NCBI RefSeq assembly: GCF_001421325.1
Contig: NZ_LMJY01000001.1
Coordinates: forward strand, 379,501-443,500
Direction of reading: 5' to 3'
From: Novosphingobium sp. Leaf2
GTDB taxonomy: Bacteria; Pseudomonadota; Alphaproteobacteria; Sphingomonadales; Sphingomonadaceae
Length of the DNA stretch: 64,000 bases
Shown: positions 46,040 to 55,062 of the stretch, one piece after another
Layout: each line of letters starts with the position of its first letter
Position numbering within the stretch: the stretch's first letter is position 1
The notes under the pieces: model-generated
The model's input: only the letters and a program-made list of their open reading frames with translations
The model's database searches: none
Told to the model about the DNA's origin: nothing
Made by a program: the position numbers and the translations under genes

Positions 46040-46867
46040 ATGCGGTATGGCGGCACGATTGCGGTTCTGGCGCTGGCCTTGGGCGCATGCGGCGGGTCCA
46101 AGGACACAACGACGCAGGCGAGCGCCTCTGCGCCGCGCAGTGACGATGCGCCATCGCTATCTTCCACCCAGGCCCCGCCGCCCGCACCGCCCGCCAAGGC
46201 GCGCACCGAAAAGCAGGAAAACGCGCTGTACGAGTTCGGCTATGCCTATCCGGCCGCCGTCTCGGCCATCGCGCCGCTGCGCAAGATTTTCGACGACCGG
46301 CTGGACCAATCCCGAACGCAGCTGATCGCCGACGCGCGTGAGGGCAAGGCGGATGCCGACAAGGACCAGTATCCCTATCACCCGTTCTCACGCGATACGA
46401 CCTGGAAGGTCGTGGCCGATCTGCCGCAATGGCTATCGCTCTCTGCCGAGTTCTACGAATATTCCAACGGCGCGCACGGCAACAGCGGGTTCGATACGCT
46501 GCTGTGGGATCGCCGGGCGCAAACCGCACGCCAGCCGCTGGATATGTTCGTCGGCAAGGATATGTTGCGGTCGGCGATCCAGGGGCCGTTCTGCGATGCG
46601 CTGGACAAGGAGCGGGCGAAAAAACGTGGCGAGCCGGTCACCCGTGGCAGCGCCGACATGTTCTCCGACTGCATCGACCCCACCGCGCAGACCCTGATTC
46701 TGGGCTCGTCCAACGGGCAGACGTTCGATCGGATCGGCCTGCTCGTCGCGCCATACGAAGCGGGCCCTTATGCGGAAGGCAGCTATGAGGTGACGCTGCC
46801 GGTCACGGGCAAGGTCATGGCCGCGCTGAAACCGCAATATCGCAGCGCCTTTTCGATCAAACCCTGA
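46040..46867 (+). CDS. Lipoprotein with RsiV-like DUF4163/DUF3298 domains
   Basis: A 275-residue putative lipoprotein: signal peptide with lipobox Leu-Gly-Ala-Cys17, a Pro/Ala-rich linker (about 18-55), then a globular region with Trp-Leu-Ser-Leu-x-x-Glu-Phe-Tyr-Glu-Tyr-Ser-Asn-Gly-Ala-His-Gly-Asn, which is the DUF4163/DUF3298 hallmark shared with the lysozyme-binding anti-sigma factor RsiV. No sigma factor gene is adjacent, so anti-sigma activity is not implied. The ATG at 46040 lies nine bases after AGAGG; a second ATG two codons upstream is too close. Confidence 0.8.
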   Translation: MRYGGTIAVLALALGACGGSKDTTTQASASAPRSDDAPSLSSTQAPPPAPPAKARTEKQENALYEFGYAYPAAVSAIAPLRKIFDDRLDQSRTQLIADAREGKADADKDQYPYHPFSRDTTWKVVADLPQWLSLSAEFYEYSNGAHGNSGFDTLLWDRRAQTARQPLDMFVGKDMLRSAIQGPFCDALDKERAKKRGEPVTRGSADMFSDCIDPTAQTLILGSSNGQTFDRIGLLVAPYEAGPYAEGSYEVTLPVTGKVMAALKPQYRSAFSIKP

Positions 46868-46904
46868 TCTCGCAATTTTGCGTCAGGCGCGCTATGTACC
46901 GTGA

Positions 46905-47735
46905 ATGACGGAATATCAGATCGTAGAGCCGGGCCAGGATGACCTCCTTCGTGACGGCACCATCAAGCTGCACGGCCCTGACGGTTTTGCCGGTATGCGC
47001 CGCGCCGGACGCCTCGCCGCGCAGATCCTGGACGAGATCGCGCCGCTGGTGCAGCCCGGTGTTACCACGGCGTTCATCGACGACAAGGTGCGCGAACTCA
47101 CGCTGGATGGCGGCGCGGTGCCTGCAACGCTCGGCTATCGCGGCTATGCGCATTCGTGCTGCATTTCGATCAACCACGTGGTTTGTCACGGCATCCCGTC
47201 CGAAAAGACGCTGAAGGACGGCGACATCGTCAATATCGACGTTACCCCGCTGCTTGACGGCTGGCATGGCGATTCCAGCCGGATGTACCTGGTGGGCGAT
47301 GTGCCACTGAAGGCGCGCCGTCTGGTGGATGTCACATACGAATGCCTGATGATCGGAATCGCGCAGGCCAAGCCGGGTAACCGGGTGGGAGATATCGGCG
47401 CGGCGATCCAGGCCTACGCCGAAGCCAATCGTTACGGTGTGGTGCGCGAATTTTGCGGCCACGGCCTTGGCCGCCTGTTCCACGATGCGCCCGAAGTGGT
47501 GCACGCGGGCCGCGCCGGGACCGGGCCGGAACTGAAGCCCGGTATGTTCATGACCATCGAGCCGATGATTAACCTGGGCAAGCCGCCGGTAAAAATGCTG
47601 GCCGATGGCTGGACCGCCGTGACGCGGGACAAATCGCTTTCGGCGCAGTTCGAACACTCGATCGGCATCACCGAAGACGGCTGCGAGATCTTCACCACCA
47701 GCCCGATGGGACGTGACAAGCCACCTTACGTGTGA
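46905..47735 (+). CDS. map: Methionine aminopeptidase type I
   Basis: A 276-residue enzyme removing the initiator methionine. The metal and substrate ligands are visible in order: His in Val-Cys-His-Gly-Ile-Pro, Asp in Val-Asn-Ile-Asp-Val-Thr, Asp in His-Gly-Asp-Ser-Ser, His in Cys-Gly-His-Gly-Leu-Gly-Arg, Glu in Thr-Ile-Glu-Pro-Met and Glu in Phe-Glu-His-Ser. There is no N-terminal zinc finger, as in bacterial type Ia. Confidence 0.96.
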   Translation: MTEYQIVEPGQDDLLRDGTIKLHGPDGFAGMRRAGRLAAQILDEIAPLVQPGVTTAFIDDKVRELTLDGGAVPATLGYRGYAHSCCISINHVVCHGIPSEKTLKDGDIVNIDVTPLLDGWHGDSSRMYLVGDVPLKARRLVDVTYECLMIGIAQAKPGNRVGDIGAAIQAYAEANRYGVVREFCGHGLGRLFHDAPEVVHAGRAGTGPELKPGMFMTIEPMINLGKPPVKMLADGWTAVTRDKSLSAQFEHSIGITEDGCEIFTTSPMGRDKPPYV

Positions 47736-47773
47736 TGGGCGGGTGGGGCCGAGCCGCGCCTGCGCACGCGCCT

Positions 47774-49036
47774 TCAGAACGAAATTACCGCCTCACCGAT
47801 GGCGTTCCACACCGCGTCCAGCTGGTCGTCGGTGATGCAGTAGGGCGGCATAACGTAAACGGTGCTGCCCAGTGGGCGTAGCAGCACGTCCCGGTCACGG
47901 AAAAACGCCATGAGTTCGGGGGCCAGTCCGTTCATGTAGCCGCTTTCGCCGTTTGAGCGCAGGTCCAGCGCGGCGATCGTGCCCAGGGTGCGGCCGTTGT
48001 CGAAATGGCGAAAGCGGCCCAGCTTTTCGACCCACGCCGCTTGCCGGCGCGCCAGGTCCGCCACGCGATCGCGCACCGGTTCCTCGCGCCAGATCGCCAG
48101 GTTTGCTGCCGCTGCCGCGCAGGCAATGGGATTGGCTGTGTAGCTGGACGAATGAAAGAACATCCGCGCCCGGTCGGTGGACCAGTGTGCGGCAAAGATC
48201 GGCTCGGTCGCCATGGTCACCGCCAGCGGCATGGCGCCGCCGGTCAATCCTTTGGACAGGCACAGGATATCCGGCACCACCTCTGCCTGCTCGCAGGCCA
48301 GCAGCGTTCCGGTGCGGCCCCAGCCGGTCATCACTTCATCGGCAATGAACAGCACGCCGTACCGTGCGCAAATCTCGCGCATCGCCTTCAGCGTATCCGC
48401 GCCGTAGAACAGCATGCCGCCCGCACCCAGCACCAGCGGCTCAACAATCAGCGCGGCGGCATCGCCCTGACGGCACACCGCCTCCAGCGCATCGAGCGTT
48501 GCCTGCTGCGCCCCGGCGGGCGGAAAGGGGATGCGCGCCACGTCGAACAGCAGCGGTTCGTAAGGCCGGTTGAATACCCCGCGCGCGCCGACCGACATCG
48601 CCCCGATGGTGTCGCCATGATAGGAATGGTCCATCACCACGATGCGGTGTCGCGCCTCGCCGCGTGCGTGCCAGTAGCCCAGCGCCATCTTCAGCGCGAC
48701 CTCGACGCTGGTGGACCCGGAATCGGAGAAGAACACCCGCGTCAGTTCAGGTGGCATGATGGCGACCAGCCCGGCGGCAACGTCCTCGGCAGGCTCGTGC
48801 GTCCATCCGGCGAAGATCAGCTGGTCCAGCTTTTGCGCCTGCTGCGCAATCGCCGCCATGATGCGCGGATGGCAGTGGCCGTGGGTGGTGACCCACCATG
48901 ACGAGATCGCGTCGATCACCGTGCGCCCCTCTGCCGTATGCAGCAGCGCTCCTTCGGCATGCGTCACCTTGGGGATCGGCTCACCCAGCCCGTGCTGGGT
49001 GAACGGATGCCATACCGGGGAGGCGGGCAGGCTCAC
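47774..49036 (-). CDS. bioA: Adenosylmethionine-8-amino-7-oxononanoate aminotransferase
   Basis: A 420-residue class III PLP aminotransferase converting KAPA to DAPA with SAM as amino donor. Trp-His-Pro-Phe-Thr-Gln and Ser-Ser-Trp-Trp-Val near the N-terminus distinguish BioA, and the PLP lysine lies in Leu-Ser-Lys-Gly-Leu-Thr-Gly-Gly. The GTG start overlaps the bioD stop (GTGA). It is the last gene of the biotin operon. Confidence 0.96.
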   Translation of the reverse strand: MSLPASPVWHPFTQHGLGEPIPKVTHAEGALLHTAEGRTVIDAISSWWVTTHGHCHPRIMAAIAQQAQKLDQLIFAGWTHEPAEDVAAGLVAIMPPELTRVFFSDSGSTSVEVALKMALGYWHARGEARHRIVVMDHSYHGDTIGAMSVGARGVFNRPYEPLLFDVARIPFPPAGAQQATLDALEAVCRQGDAAALIVEPLVLGAGGMLFYGADTLKAMREICARYGVLFIADEVMTGWGRTGTLLACEQAEVVPDILCLSKGLTGGAMPLAVTMATEPIFAAHWSTDRARMFFHSSSYTANPIACAAAAANLAIWREEPVRDRVADLARRQAAWVEKLGRFRHFDNGRTLGTIAALDLRSNGESGYMNGLAPELMAFFRDRDVLLRPLGSTVYVMPPYCITDDQLDAVWNAIGEAVISF

Positions 49037-49665
49037 GCGAAATCCGCAACATTGAAGGCGGCGGCGAAGGCCGCGCGCAAGGGCTCGGGGTCGAGGGGAT
49101 CGAGTCGGGGTAGGCGGCCCAGCCGCTTTACGCCGCTCATCGCGCAGATCGTGGCCTCGCTGTCCTCCATCGCATCGCCCACGAAGGCCACGCCCAGAAT
49201 TGGCACGCCGCGGGCGCGCAGGGCTTCCACAGACAGTAGCGTGTGGTTTATGGTGCCGAGCGTGGTGCGCGCCACCAGTACCACGGGCGCGCCCCAGCGG
49301 GCGAACTGGTCGGCATAGGTTTGGGTGCGCGAAATCGGCACCAGCACACCGCCCGCCCCTTCGACCACCAACGGACCGTCCACCTGCGGCAGCGCCAGCC
49401 GGTTAGGATCGATCACCACGCCGTCGAGCTCGGCGGCAAGGTGCGGCGAGCAGGGCGTGGCCAGGCGATAGGCTTCGTCCAGCACGTGGCTGCGCGGCAG
49501 GCCAGACAGATGGGCGACGCGCTGGGCATCGGTGCCGTCTTCGTCGATGCCGGCCTGCACCGGCTTCCAGTAATGCGCGCCCAGCGCGCCTGCGAGCGCG
49601 GCGGCGAAAACGGTTTTGCCAATGCCGGTGTCCGTCCCGGTGACGACGATGGGGCGTGTGGTCAT
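49033..49665 (-). CDS. bioD: Dethiobiotin synthetase
   Basis: A 210-residue ATP-dependent ligase closing the ureido ring from DAPA and CO2. The P-loop Gly-Thr-Asp-Thr-Gly-Ile-Gly-Lys-Thr (10-18) and Glu-Gly-Ala-Gly-Gly-Val-Leu-Val-Pro are diagnostic. The ATG at 49665 overlaps the bioC stop (ATGA) and the end overlaps the bioA start. Confidence 0.96.
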   Translation of the reverse strand: MTTRPIVVTGTDTGIGKTVFAAALAGALGAHYWKPVQAGIDEDGTDAQRVAHLSGLPRSHVLDEAYRLATPCSPHLAAELDGVVIDPNRLALPQVDGPLVVEGAGGVLVPISRTQTYADQFARWGAPVVLVARTTLGTINHTLLSVEALRARGVPILGVAFVGDAMEDSEATICAMSGVKRLGRLPRLDPLDPEPLRAAFAAAFNVADFA

Positions 49666-50432
49666 GCGCGCTCCGTAGCGGCGCGCAAGTGGCAGGTCAC
49701 CACCTGATACGTCACTTCGCATCCGCTTTGGTCGAAACGCGCCATCACGGCGCGCAACTGCGCGGGAGTGAGCGGGCGATGATCGGGCGCGGGGGTGCCC
49801 GCGCCGATGGCCTTCAGGGCGCGCAGGAACGTGCGGGGATTTGGATGACGCTCGACGTGCGCGTCAACGCGCAGTGTTGCCGGATGAAGGGATGCGAACA
49901 CGTCTGCCGCAACGAAAGCGGGCGTGCCCGCGCAAAGCCCTTGCGCTTCATGCGCCGCGCGCCATTGGGCGAAGCTGTCCGCTCCCAGCGTGGTGATCAC
50001 CAAGTGTCCGCCGGGCGCGAGGTGCCGCGCCAGCAGGGCCAGCGCGGCGGGGGCATCGGCGAACCACTGCACCGCCAGGCTGGAGCAGATGAGATCGAAT
50101 GGACCGCTGGGCGGGGTGCCATGCTCGCCGTCCAGAGCGGCAAAGCGGATCTGGCGATCGGGGTGGGCGGGCAAAGCGCGGGCCTTGCAGCGATCCACCA
50201 TTTCTGGCGCGATGTCGGTCACCAGCCATGTGCCGCCAATGCTGTGGGCCGCCAGCGCCTCGGTGAGAAATCCGGTGCCGCAGCCGATTTCCAGCACGCG
50301 CGGGCTGCGCGGCAGATCCAGCGCGGCGATGCGCGCGGCAAGGGCGTCCGCAACATCGCGCTGAACCTTCGCATTCGCATCGTAGGCGCGCGCGGCGGCA
50401 AAGGCGCGGCGGACATGGTCGGCCCGGATCAT
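49662..50432 (-). CDS. bioC: Malonyl-ACP O-methyltransferase
   Basis: A 256-residue SAM methyltransferase that methyl-esterifies malonyl-ACP to start pimelate synthesis on the fatty-acid machinery. Val-Leu-Glu-Ile-Gly-Cys-Gly-Thr-Gly (47-55) is motif I, and Ser-Leu-Ala-Val-Gln-Trp plus Phe-Leu-Arg-Ala-Leu-Lys-x-Ile-Gly-Ala match BioC. The ATG at 50432 overlaps the upstream esterase gene by four bases; the extra 12 codons of open frame are His/Arg-rich and lie within that gene. Confidence 0.92.
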   Translation of the reverse strand: MIRADHVRRAFAAARAYDANAKVQRDVADALAARIAALDLPRSPRVLEIGCGTGFLTEALAAHSIGGTWLVTDIAPEMVDRCKARALPAHPDRQIRFAALDGEHGTPPSGPFDLICSSLAVQWFADAPAALALLARHLAPGGHLVITTLGADSFAQWRAAHEAQGLCAGTPAFVAADVFASLHPATLRVDAHVERHPNPRTFLRALKAIGAGTPAPDHRPLTPAQLRAVMARFDQSGCEVTYQVVTCHLRAATERA

Positions 50433-51055
50433 GCCGCCTCCGCCATGCCGCGAACGGCGGCGGCACACAGCTGCGGCGCCTGGATCGGCAACAGATGACC
50501 GCCAGCGGCGTGATCGATCCGGCGCACGTCTGCGGTAGAGGCGCCGGCGAACACGGCGCTGCGCATCGCCGGGGGAAGCAGCGGATCGGCGCCGCCTTGA
50601 AGGGTGAGCAGCGGCACGTCCGGCAACGGCGGCGCGGCATCGCGCAGGCGCAGCAGATCCGTCTGCAGCAAGGGCGCGTCAATCTCCCCGAACGGTTCGG
50701 CGCTGCCGCAGGTCCGCCGAAATTCGCCAAGCACGCCGCGCGGATCGGTTTCGAAGCGGCGCAGCATGCGGTCCAGCACGCGCATCGGAACGCCGGGCCT
50801 TCCGGGCAGGGCCGTGAACCGATCGAACCCGTTGATCGCCACGATCCCGCGCAAGCCGAGAGGCGGCGCGGCCAGCACGCGCATGGTGCCGAACGAGTGG
50901 GTTACGGCAATGCACGGACCGGCAGCCGAGGGGTTGCACGGCGCGCCGAAATAGCCGCGGTCGTCCATCACATGCCGCCACTGGGGCAGCAGCGCGGCCA
51001 GCGGCGTCCAGAAATGGCGGTCGAACCCCCAGCCATGAACGAACAGCAGCTTCAC
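50429..51055 (-). CDS. Alpha/beta hydrolase, probable pimeloyl-ACP methyl ester esterase
   Basis: A 208-residue hydrolase with nucleophile Ser54 in Thr-His-Ser-Phe-Gly-Thr, acid Asp157 (Gly-Gly-Ala-Asp-Pro) and His187 (Gly-Gly-His-Leu-Leu-Pro). Its place between bioF and bioC, overlapping each by four bases, makes it the likely gatekeeper that demethylates pimeloyl-ACP methyl ester to end the BioC pathway. The lid region is short compared with BioH and the nucleophile elbow Thr-His-Ser departs from Gly-x-Ser, so it may be BioG-like or a separate family. GTG start at 51055. Confidence 0.78.
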   Translation of the reverse strand: MKLLFVHGWGFDRHFWTPLAALLPQWRHVMDDRGYFGAPCNPSAAGPCIAVTHSFGTMRVLAAPPLGLRGIVAINGFDRFTALPGRPGVPMRVLDRMLRRFETDPRGVLGEFRRTCGSAEPFGEIDAPLLQTDLLRLRDAAPPLPDVPLLTLQGGADPLLPPAMRSAVFAGASTADVRRIDHAAGGHLLPIQAPQLCAAAVRGMAEAA

Positions 51056-52215
51056 TGCTGCGCCTCGATTGCAGCCAGCAGTGCATCCACATCGTTCAGG
51101 GAATGCCCGGCCCGCAGCGCGATGCGCAGGCGGCTGGTGCCCGGCGGCACCGTGGGCGGACGTATCGCCGAGACCAGGAAGCCGGCCTCCTCCAGCCGTG
51201 CGGACAAGGCCATCGCGGCATCCTCCGCGCCAATGATCGCGGGCACGATCTGGGTGGAGGAGGCGCCGTGGTCCAGGTTCCGCGCGGCGAGCCCGGCGCG
51301 CAGCCGTTCGCCCAGCACCGTAAGATGGCTGCGCTGGGCATCCATGCCGGGCACGAGATCCAGTGCCGCATCGATAGCGCCCAGCACCGCCGGCGGCGGC
51401 GCGGTGGTGAACACGAAGCCGCTGGCCGCGTTGAGCAGATAGTCAATCAGCGTGCGCGATCCCGCGATATAGGCGCCGAACCCGCCCAGCGCCTTGCTGA
51501 ACGTGCCCATGATCACGTCCACCTGCCCGGGCACCAGGGCGGACAGGCCCCGGCCTTGTGGCCCCAGCACGCCGGTTGCATGCGCTTCGTCCACGAAAAG
51601 CGTGGCATCGTGGCGTTGGGCGATGGCCACCAGCCGTGCCATGTCCACCCGGTCACCGTCCATCGAGAACACGCTTTCGGTGAGGATCAACCGCGCTGGT
51701 GCATCCGTGCCCTTGCTCGCCAGCAGGGTTTCGAGGTGATCGAGGTCGTTATGCGCGAAGCGGTGCTGGCGGGTGCCGGCGATCGCTAGCCCCGCGTGCA
51801 TGCTGGCGTGGATCAGGCGATCGGTGAACACCGCCGCGCCGGGCATCGCCGCCAGCAGCGCCGGGATCACCGCCGCGTTCGCCTGCCAGCCGCTGGCGAA
51901 TAGCAGCGCCGCCTCGCAATGCTTGAACGCGGCGATCTTTGCCTCAACCTGCAGGTGGGCTTCGCTGGTGCCGGTTACGAGCCGCGATGCGCCCGATCCG
52001 GCACCGTGCGCCTGCGTCCATTCCGCCGCGCGCTCAGCCAGCAGCGGATGGCGCGCCAGCCCAAGGTAATCGTTGCTCGAAAAATCGACGAGGGTGCGCC
52101 CTGCACGCTCTATCCGGCCGCCCGGCAGCAACGCGGACGCGCGCAGGCTGCGCCGCTGTCCGGCGCGCGTGATCCGATCCAGTGCAGCTTCTAGGTGAAC
52201 GTCCAGCCTGCTCAT
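51052..52215 (-). CDS. bioF: 8-amino-7-oxononanoate synthase
   Basis: A 387-residue PLP enzyme condensing pimeloyl-ACP or -CoA with alanine. Phe-Ser-Ser-Asn-Asp-Tyr-Leu-Gly-Leu, Ser-Arg-Leu-Val-Thr-Gly, Asp-Glu-Ala-His-Ala-Thr-Gly and the PLP lysine in Gly-Thr-Phe-Ser-Lys-Ala-Leu-Gly-Gly are present. The ATG at 52215 gives the family length; the open frame runs 45 codons further without similarity. It is the first gene of the operon; bioB is not in the window. Confidence 0.96.
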   Translation of the reverse strand: MSRLDVHLEAALDRITRAGQRRSLRASALLPGGRIERAGRTLVDFSSNDYLGLARHPLLAERAAEWTQAHGAGSGASRLVTGTSEAHLQVEAKIAAFKHCEAALLFASGWQANAAVIPALLAAMPGAAVFTDRLIHASMHAGLAIAGTRQHRFAHNDLDHLETLLASKGTDAPARLILTESVFSMDGDRVDMARLVAIAQRHDATLFVDEAHATGVLGPQGRGLSALVPGQVDVIMGTFSKALGGFGAYIAGSRTLIDYLLNAASGFVFTTAPPPAVLGAIDAALDLVPGMDAQRSHLTVLGERLRAGLAARNLDHGASSTQIVPAIIGAEDAAMALSARLEEAGFLVSAIRPPTVPPGTSRLRIALRAGHSLNDVDALLAAIEAQQ

Positions 52216-52360
52216 CGCCTGCGCGGTATGACAACCGGCGCCTTCGCACAATGGCCCAAGGCGCGCGCGCCGGACATTCGCATGCAAACGCATCAGCCCG
52301 GCGCAGCTTGTGTCACCACCGCGCGTTGAGTGGCCAAAGAACTGTCCCACGGGGTGTCGC

Positions 52361-53419
52361 TTGAAAAACGTTTATTTGCTTTGCCTGCCCCTGCTGACCG
52401 TTCTGGCCGCTTGCGATCGCCATGATCAAGCCTCCCAGCCCAGCAAAACCGCAGCGCCCGTGGCTGACTTTGCCGATGCGCCGGGCGGCAACCAGGCGGG
52501 CATGGCGGACAGTCTGGTGCTGCAGGCGCAAGTCGCGCTTGATCACGCGGGCTTTTCGCCCGGCGTCATCGATGGCCGCGAAGGCCAGTCCTACAAATTG
52601 GCGCTGGCGGGCTTTCAGGATGCGCGCGGGTTGCCCAAGACTGGCAATTTGGACCCGGCGACCCAACAGGCGCTGTTCGGCGGCAAGCCGATGATCGCAA
52701 CGCGCCGGGTGATGATCCCGGTATCGTTCGCGCGCCAGCCGCTGGTGCCCAACCTGCCGCACTCCACCTCGGCACAGGCCGGGTTCGATCATCTCGGCTA
52801 TCGTTCCCTTACCGAAGCGCTGGCCGAACGCTTTCATACAACGCCCGACGCGCTGGTGGCGCTGAACGGGCCGGGCACCCGCCTTGCTGCAGGCGCAACG
52901 GTGCGGGTGCCCGCCATCCCCAACGCGCCGCTCGCCACCATCGAAGGGGACGAGCGTGGCTGGGCGCAAACGCTGCAAAGCCTGGGTGTCGCCGCCGACC
53001 AGCCCAAGGCGGATCACATCGAAGTCAGCAAGTCCGCCGGGGTGCTCAAGGTCTACGACAAGCAGGATAAGCTGATCGCGCAGTTTCCGGTGACCACCGG
53101 CAGCAGCCACGATCCGCTGCCATTGGGAAGCTGGACCATTCGGGGCGAATCGCGCAACCCGGACTATCAATACGATCCGGACTTGTTCTGGGATGCCAAG
53201 AAGACCGACAAGGAAAAGCGTCTGGCCCCCGGGCCCAATGGCCCGGTGGGCGTGGTATGGATCGATTTGTCCAAGGATCACTACGGCATTCACGGCACGC
53301 CCGAACCCTCCAAGATCGGTCGCAGCGAAAGCCACGGCTGCGTGCGGTTGACTAACTGGGATGCGGCGCGCTTGGCGCAGATGGTGCACGCCGGAACCAA
53401 GGTGCTGTTCAAGGCCTGA
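52361..53419 (+). CDS. L,D-transpeptidase lipoprotein with peptidoglycan-binding domain
   Basis: A 352-residue envelope enzyme. Starting at the TTG (52361) gives a short signal with lipobox Val-Leu-Ala-Ala-Cys18; an ATG 17 codons earlier would put Pro/Cys-rich residues in front. A helical peptidoglycan-binding domain (about 50-105), a LysM-like segment (about 147-185) and a C-terminal YkuD domain (215-352) follow. The catalytic cysteine is Cys327 in Ser-His-Gly-Cys-Val-Arg-Leu, with His in Tyr-Gly-Ile-His-Gly-Thr. It forms 3-3 cross-links or attaches proteins to the wall. Confidence 0.9.
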   Translation: MKNVYLLCLPLLTVLAACDRHDQASQPSKTAAPVADFADAPGGNQAGMADSLVLQAQVALDHAGFSPGVIDGREGQSYKLALAGFQDARGLPKTGNLDPATQQALFGGKPMIATRRVMIPVSFARQPLVPNLPHSTSAQAGFDHLGYRSLTEALAERFHTTPDALVALNGPGTRLAAGATVRVPAIPNAPLATIEGDERGWAQTLQSLGVAADQPKADHIEVSKSAGVLKVYDKQDKLIAQFPVTTGSSHDPLPLGSWTIRGESRNPDYQYDPDLFWDAKKTDKEKRLAPGPNGPVGVVWIDLSKDHYGIHGTPEPSKIGRSESHGCVRLTNWDAARLAQMVHAGTKVLFKA

Positions 53420-53442
53420 CCGAGGCCGGCCCGCCGCTGCTC

Positions 53443-53646
53443 TTACGCGTCCACCAGGTCCAGGTAGGCGACGACGTCGTTGTCGGTGGCGATGAACAGG
53501 CCTTCCTGGGTCGCCTCGTCCTGTTGCGCGGCAAGAACCATCGCGTCGGCCAGGGACCCGTATAGCAGCGTAATTGCCGCGCCGCCTTCAGGCCCGGCAT
53601 CGAGGTGGTAGAGGCGCACGCTGGCATCCTGTGCGGTTGTGCGCAT
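53443..53646 (-). CDS. Conserved small hypothetical protein (67 residues)
   Basis: A 67-residue soluble protein, acidic towards the C-terminus, with no membrane helix. I do not recognise a named domain. It starts on the ATG overlapping the stop of the DUF4169 gene by one base (TGATG), so the two are translated together. The composition (Ala/Asp/Leu-rich, ending Tyr-Leu-Asp-Leu-Val-Asp-Ala) looks like a real folded protein. Confidence 0.7.
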   Translation of the reverse strand: MRTTAQDASVRLYHLDAGPEGGAAITLLYGSLADAMVLAAQQDEATQEGLFIATDNDVVAYLDLVDA

Positions 53647-53825
53647 CAGTCGGTCTCCCGCTTTAGACCATCGAGCAGGCGTTCTGCCCGCACGCGCTCG
53701 GCATCGAGGCTGCTTTTCTCTGCCTTGGTCAATCCGTGCCGGACACGGCTCTGCGCAGCCTTGGCCGCGTTCACGGTGCGTTCACGTGCCTTGCGGGCAA
53801 GGCGCAGGTTGATGATATCGGCCAT
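53646..53825 (-). CDS. DUF4169 family protein (59 residues)
   Basis: A small basic protein beginning Met-Ala-Asp-Ile-Ile-Asn-Leu-Arg-x-Ala-Arg-Lys-Ala-Arg, then Arg-His-Gly-Leu-Thr-Lys-Ala-Glu-Lys and Ala-Glu-Arg-x-Arg-Ala-Glu-Arg-x-Leu-Asp-Gly, the pattern of DUF4169 proteins of alphaproteobacteria. It should be almost entirely helical. Function unknown. It is coupled to the 67-residue gene downstream by a one-base overlap. Confidence 0.82.
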   Translation of the reverse strand: MADIINLRLARKARERTVNAAKAAQSRVRHGLTKAEKSSLDAERVRAERLLDGLKRETD

Positions 53826-53866
53826 ACCGAAGTTCTAACGCCGGTTACGCTGCGATAAAAGCCGGT

Positions 53867-54046
53867 TCACGCATCGTCGCGATCGCGCTTCTGACGGTTG
53901 CGCCGCCACTGCAACCCGTACCAGCCCGCGCCGCCCAGTCCGCCGATCACCAGCGCGCCCTTGGCCAGCGTTTCGAAGGCGGCGCTCAGTGCGCCGATCG
54001 TCACGCCCCAGAAGAGCTGTGACAGGATCGTCATGAAATTGTGCAT
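53867..54046 (-). CDS. Small single-pass membrane protein (59 residues), hypothetical
   Basis: An ATG-to-TGA frame with a long hydrophobic, Gly/Ala-rich stretch (about residues 13-47) and a highly charged end (Arg-Arg-Asn-Arg-Gln-Lys-Arg-Asp-Arg-Asp-Asp). The positive-inside pattern and same-strand position 41 bases before the DUF4169 gene support it as real. No family recognised. A second ATG four codons in is an alternative start. Confidence 0.55.
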   Translation of the reverse strand: MHNFMTILSQLFWGVTIGALSAAFETLAKGALVIGGLGGAGWYGLQWRRNRQKRDRDDA

Positions 54047-54087
54047 TACCGTGAGGCGTTCCGCGAGGGTAGGGGCCGCCTTATACC

Positions 54088-54122
54088 AAAAGAACGGGCC
54101 CGCAATGTTTCAGCGGACCCGT
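54088..54122 (-). terminator. Rho-independent terminator of the DUF4136 gene
   Basis: A 10-bp stem with one G-U pair (54113-54122 with 54094-54103, 9-base loop) followed on the minus strand by TCTTTTGG, located 52 bases past the stop of the DUF4136 lipoprotein gene. Confidence 0.75.
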
Positions 54123-54174
54123 CCCTCGGTGTCTCCCACTCTTTTGCAGGGGGGAGCCTGTCAGTCTCAGTGCT

Positions 54175-54849
54175 TCATTTCTTCTCAGGCGCGACTGTAA
54201 TGCGCACCGTCTCACCGGAGTTCCCGGGGAAATTCGTGAACATCGCCTCGACCAGATTGGGCACGAGATACTGCAGGCGGTTGGATGTTGAAACGGCCTC
54301 GGCCTTGCCTTCGAACAGACGCTGACCATCGGCGGCGCGGTCGATCTTCAGGCTGATACCGCTGGTGTAGACGGTGTAGGACTGAATCGAATTATCGAAG
54401 AACGGATCGTACCAGCCATAGTGCCAGGGGCCACCGAAGCCAAAGCCACCCCAGCCACCGCGACGGCCATAGAAACCGTAGCCGCCCCAAGGGCCCCAGG
54501 GCCCAGCAGCGCCGATGCCGGTGCTGGTCACGCGTTCACGCCCGGTGTCCAAGCCGTAATCGAAGCGGACGATCAGGGTGGCGCGGGCCGGATCTTCGAC
54601 CGGGGCGTAGCCAAGGCGGGCCATGCGATCGCGAACGATCGAAGCGTACTGGGAAAATTCAAGGCCGCCGGCAAGCTTGGGATCATCGGCAACGATGGCG
54701 AAGCTCTGGCCCGCAGGGGCCGGCAGCTGCGACTGGAATCGCGAGACATTGGCGTTGAAGGGTGCGGCGCACGCTGCAAGCGCCATCAGCAGCACGGCGG
54801 CAGCGGCTAATCTTAGCCGGCCGAGCTGGGAACGGGCATTTTCATTCAT
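54175..54849 (-). CDS. DUF4136 domain lipoprotein
   Basis: A 224-residue putative lipoprotein with signal peptide and lipobox Leu-Ala-Ala-Cys27. The body resembles DUF4136: Phe-x-Ile-x-x-Asp-Asp-Pro, Gly-Tyr-x-Pro-Val-Glu-Asp-Pro-Ala-x-Ala-Thr-Leu, and near the end Leu-Val-Pro-x-Leu-Val-Glu-Ala-Met-Phe-x-x-Phe-Pro-Gly. A Gly/Trp/Tyr/Phe-rich insert (about 113-146) interrupts it, common in this family. Function unknown; likely in the periplasm or outer membrane. Confidence 0.85.
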   Translation of the reverse strand: MNENARSQLGRLRLAAAAVLLMALAACAAPFNANVSRFQSQLPAPAGQSFAIVADDPKLAGGLEFSQYASIVRDRMARLGYAPVEDPARATLIVRFDYGLDTGRERVTSTGIGAAGPWGPWGGYGFYGRRGGWGGFGFGGPWHYGWYDPFFDNSIQSYTVYTSGISLKIDRAADGQRLFEGKAEAVSTSNRLQYLVPNLVEAMFTNFPGNSGETVRITVAPEKK

Positions 54850-55062
54850 CTTTTTGCTCCACGAACCCGAAGAGCCTACTCGTCCGATGCCGGCGCGGCC
54901 TTCGTTGCTTGCTTTCGCGTCGTGAAATCAAAGTGCTGAATGGAGGTTGAATGGGATCATGCACACGATAGGCCGTTGGCCCGGTTCATGTTCCATCCAC
55001 CTGCAGGGCGCTTTTTGCCACGGCGTGATCGCAGGATTGCTATCTAGGAAGAAAGCGCGTCA

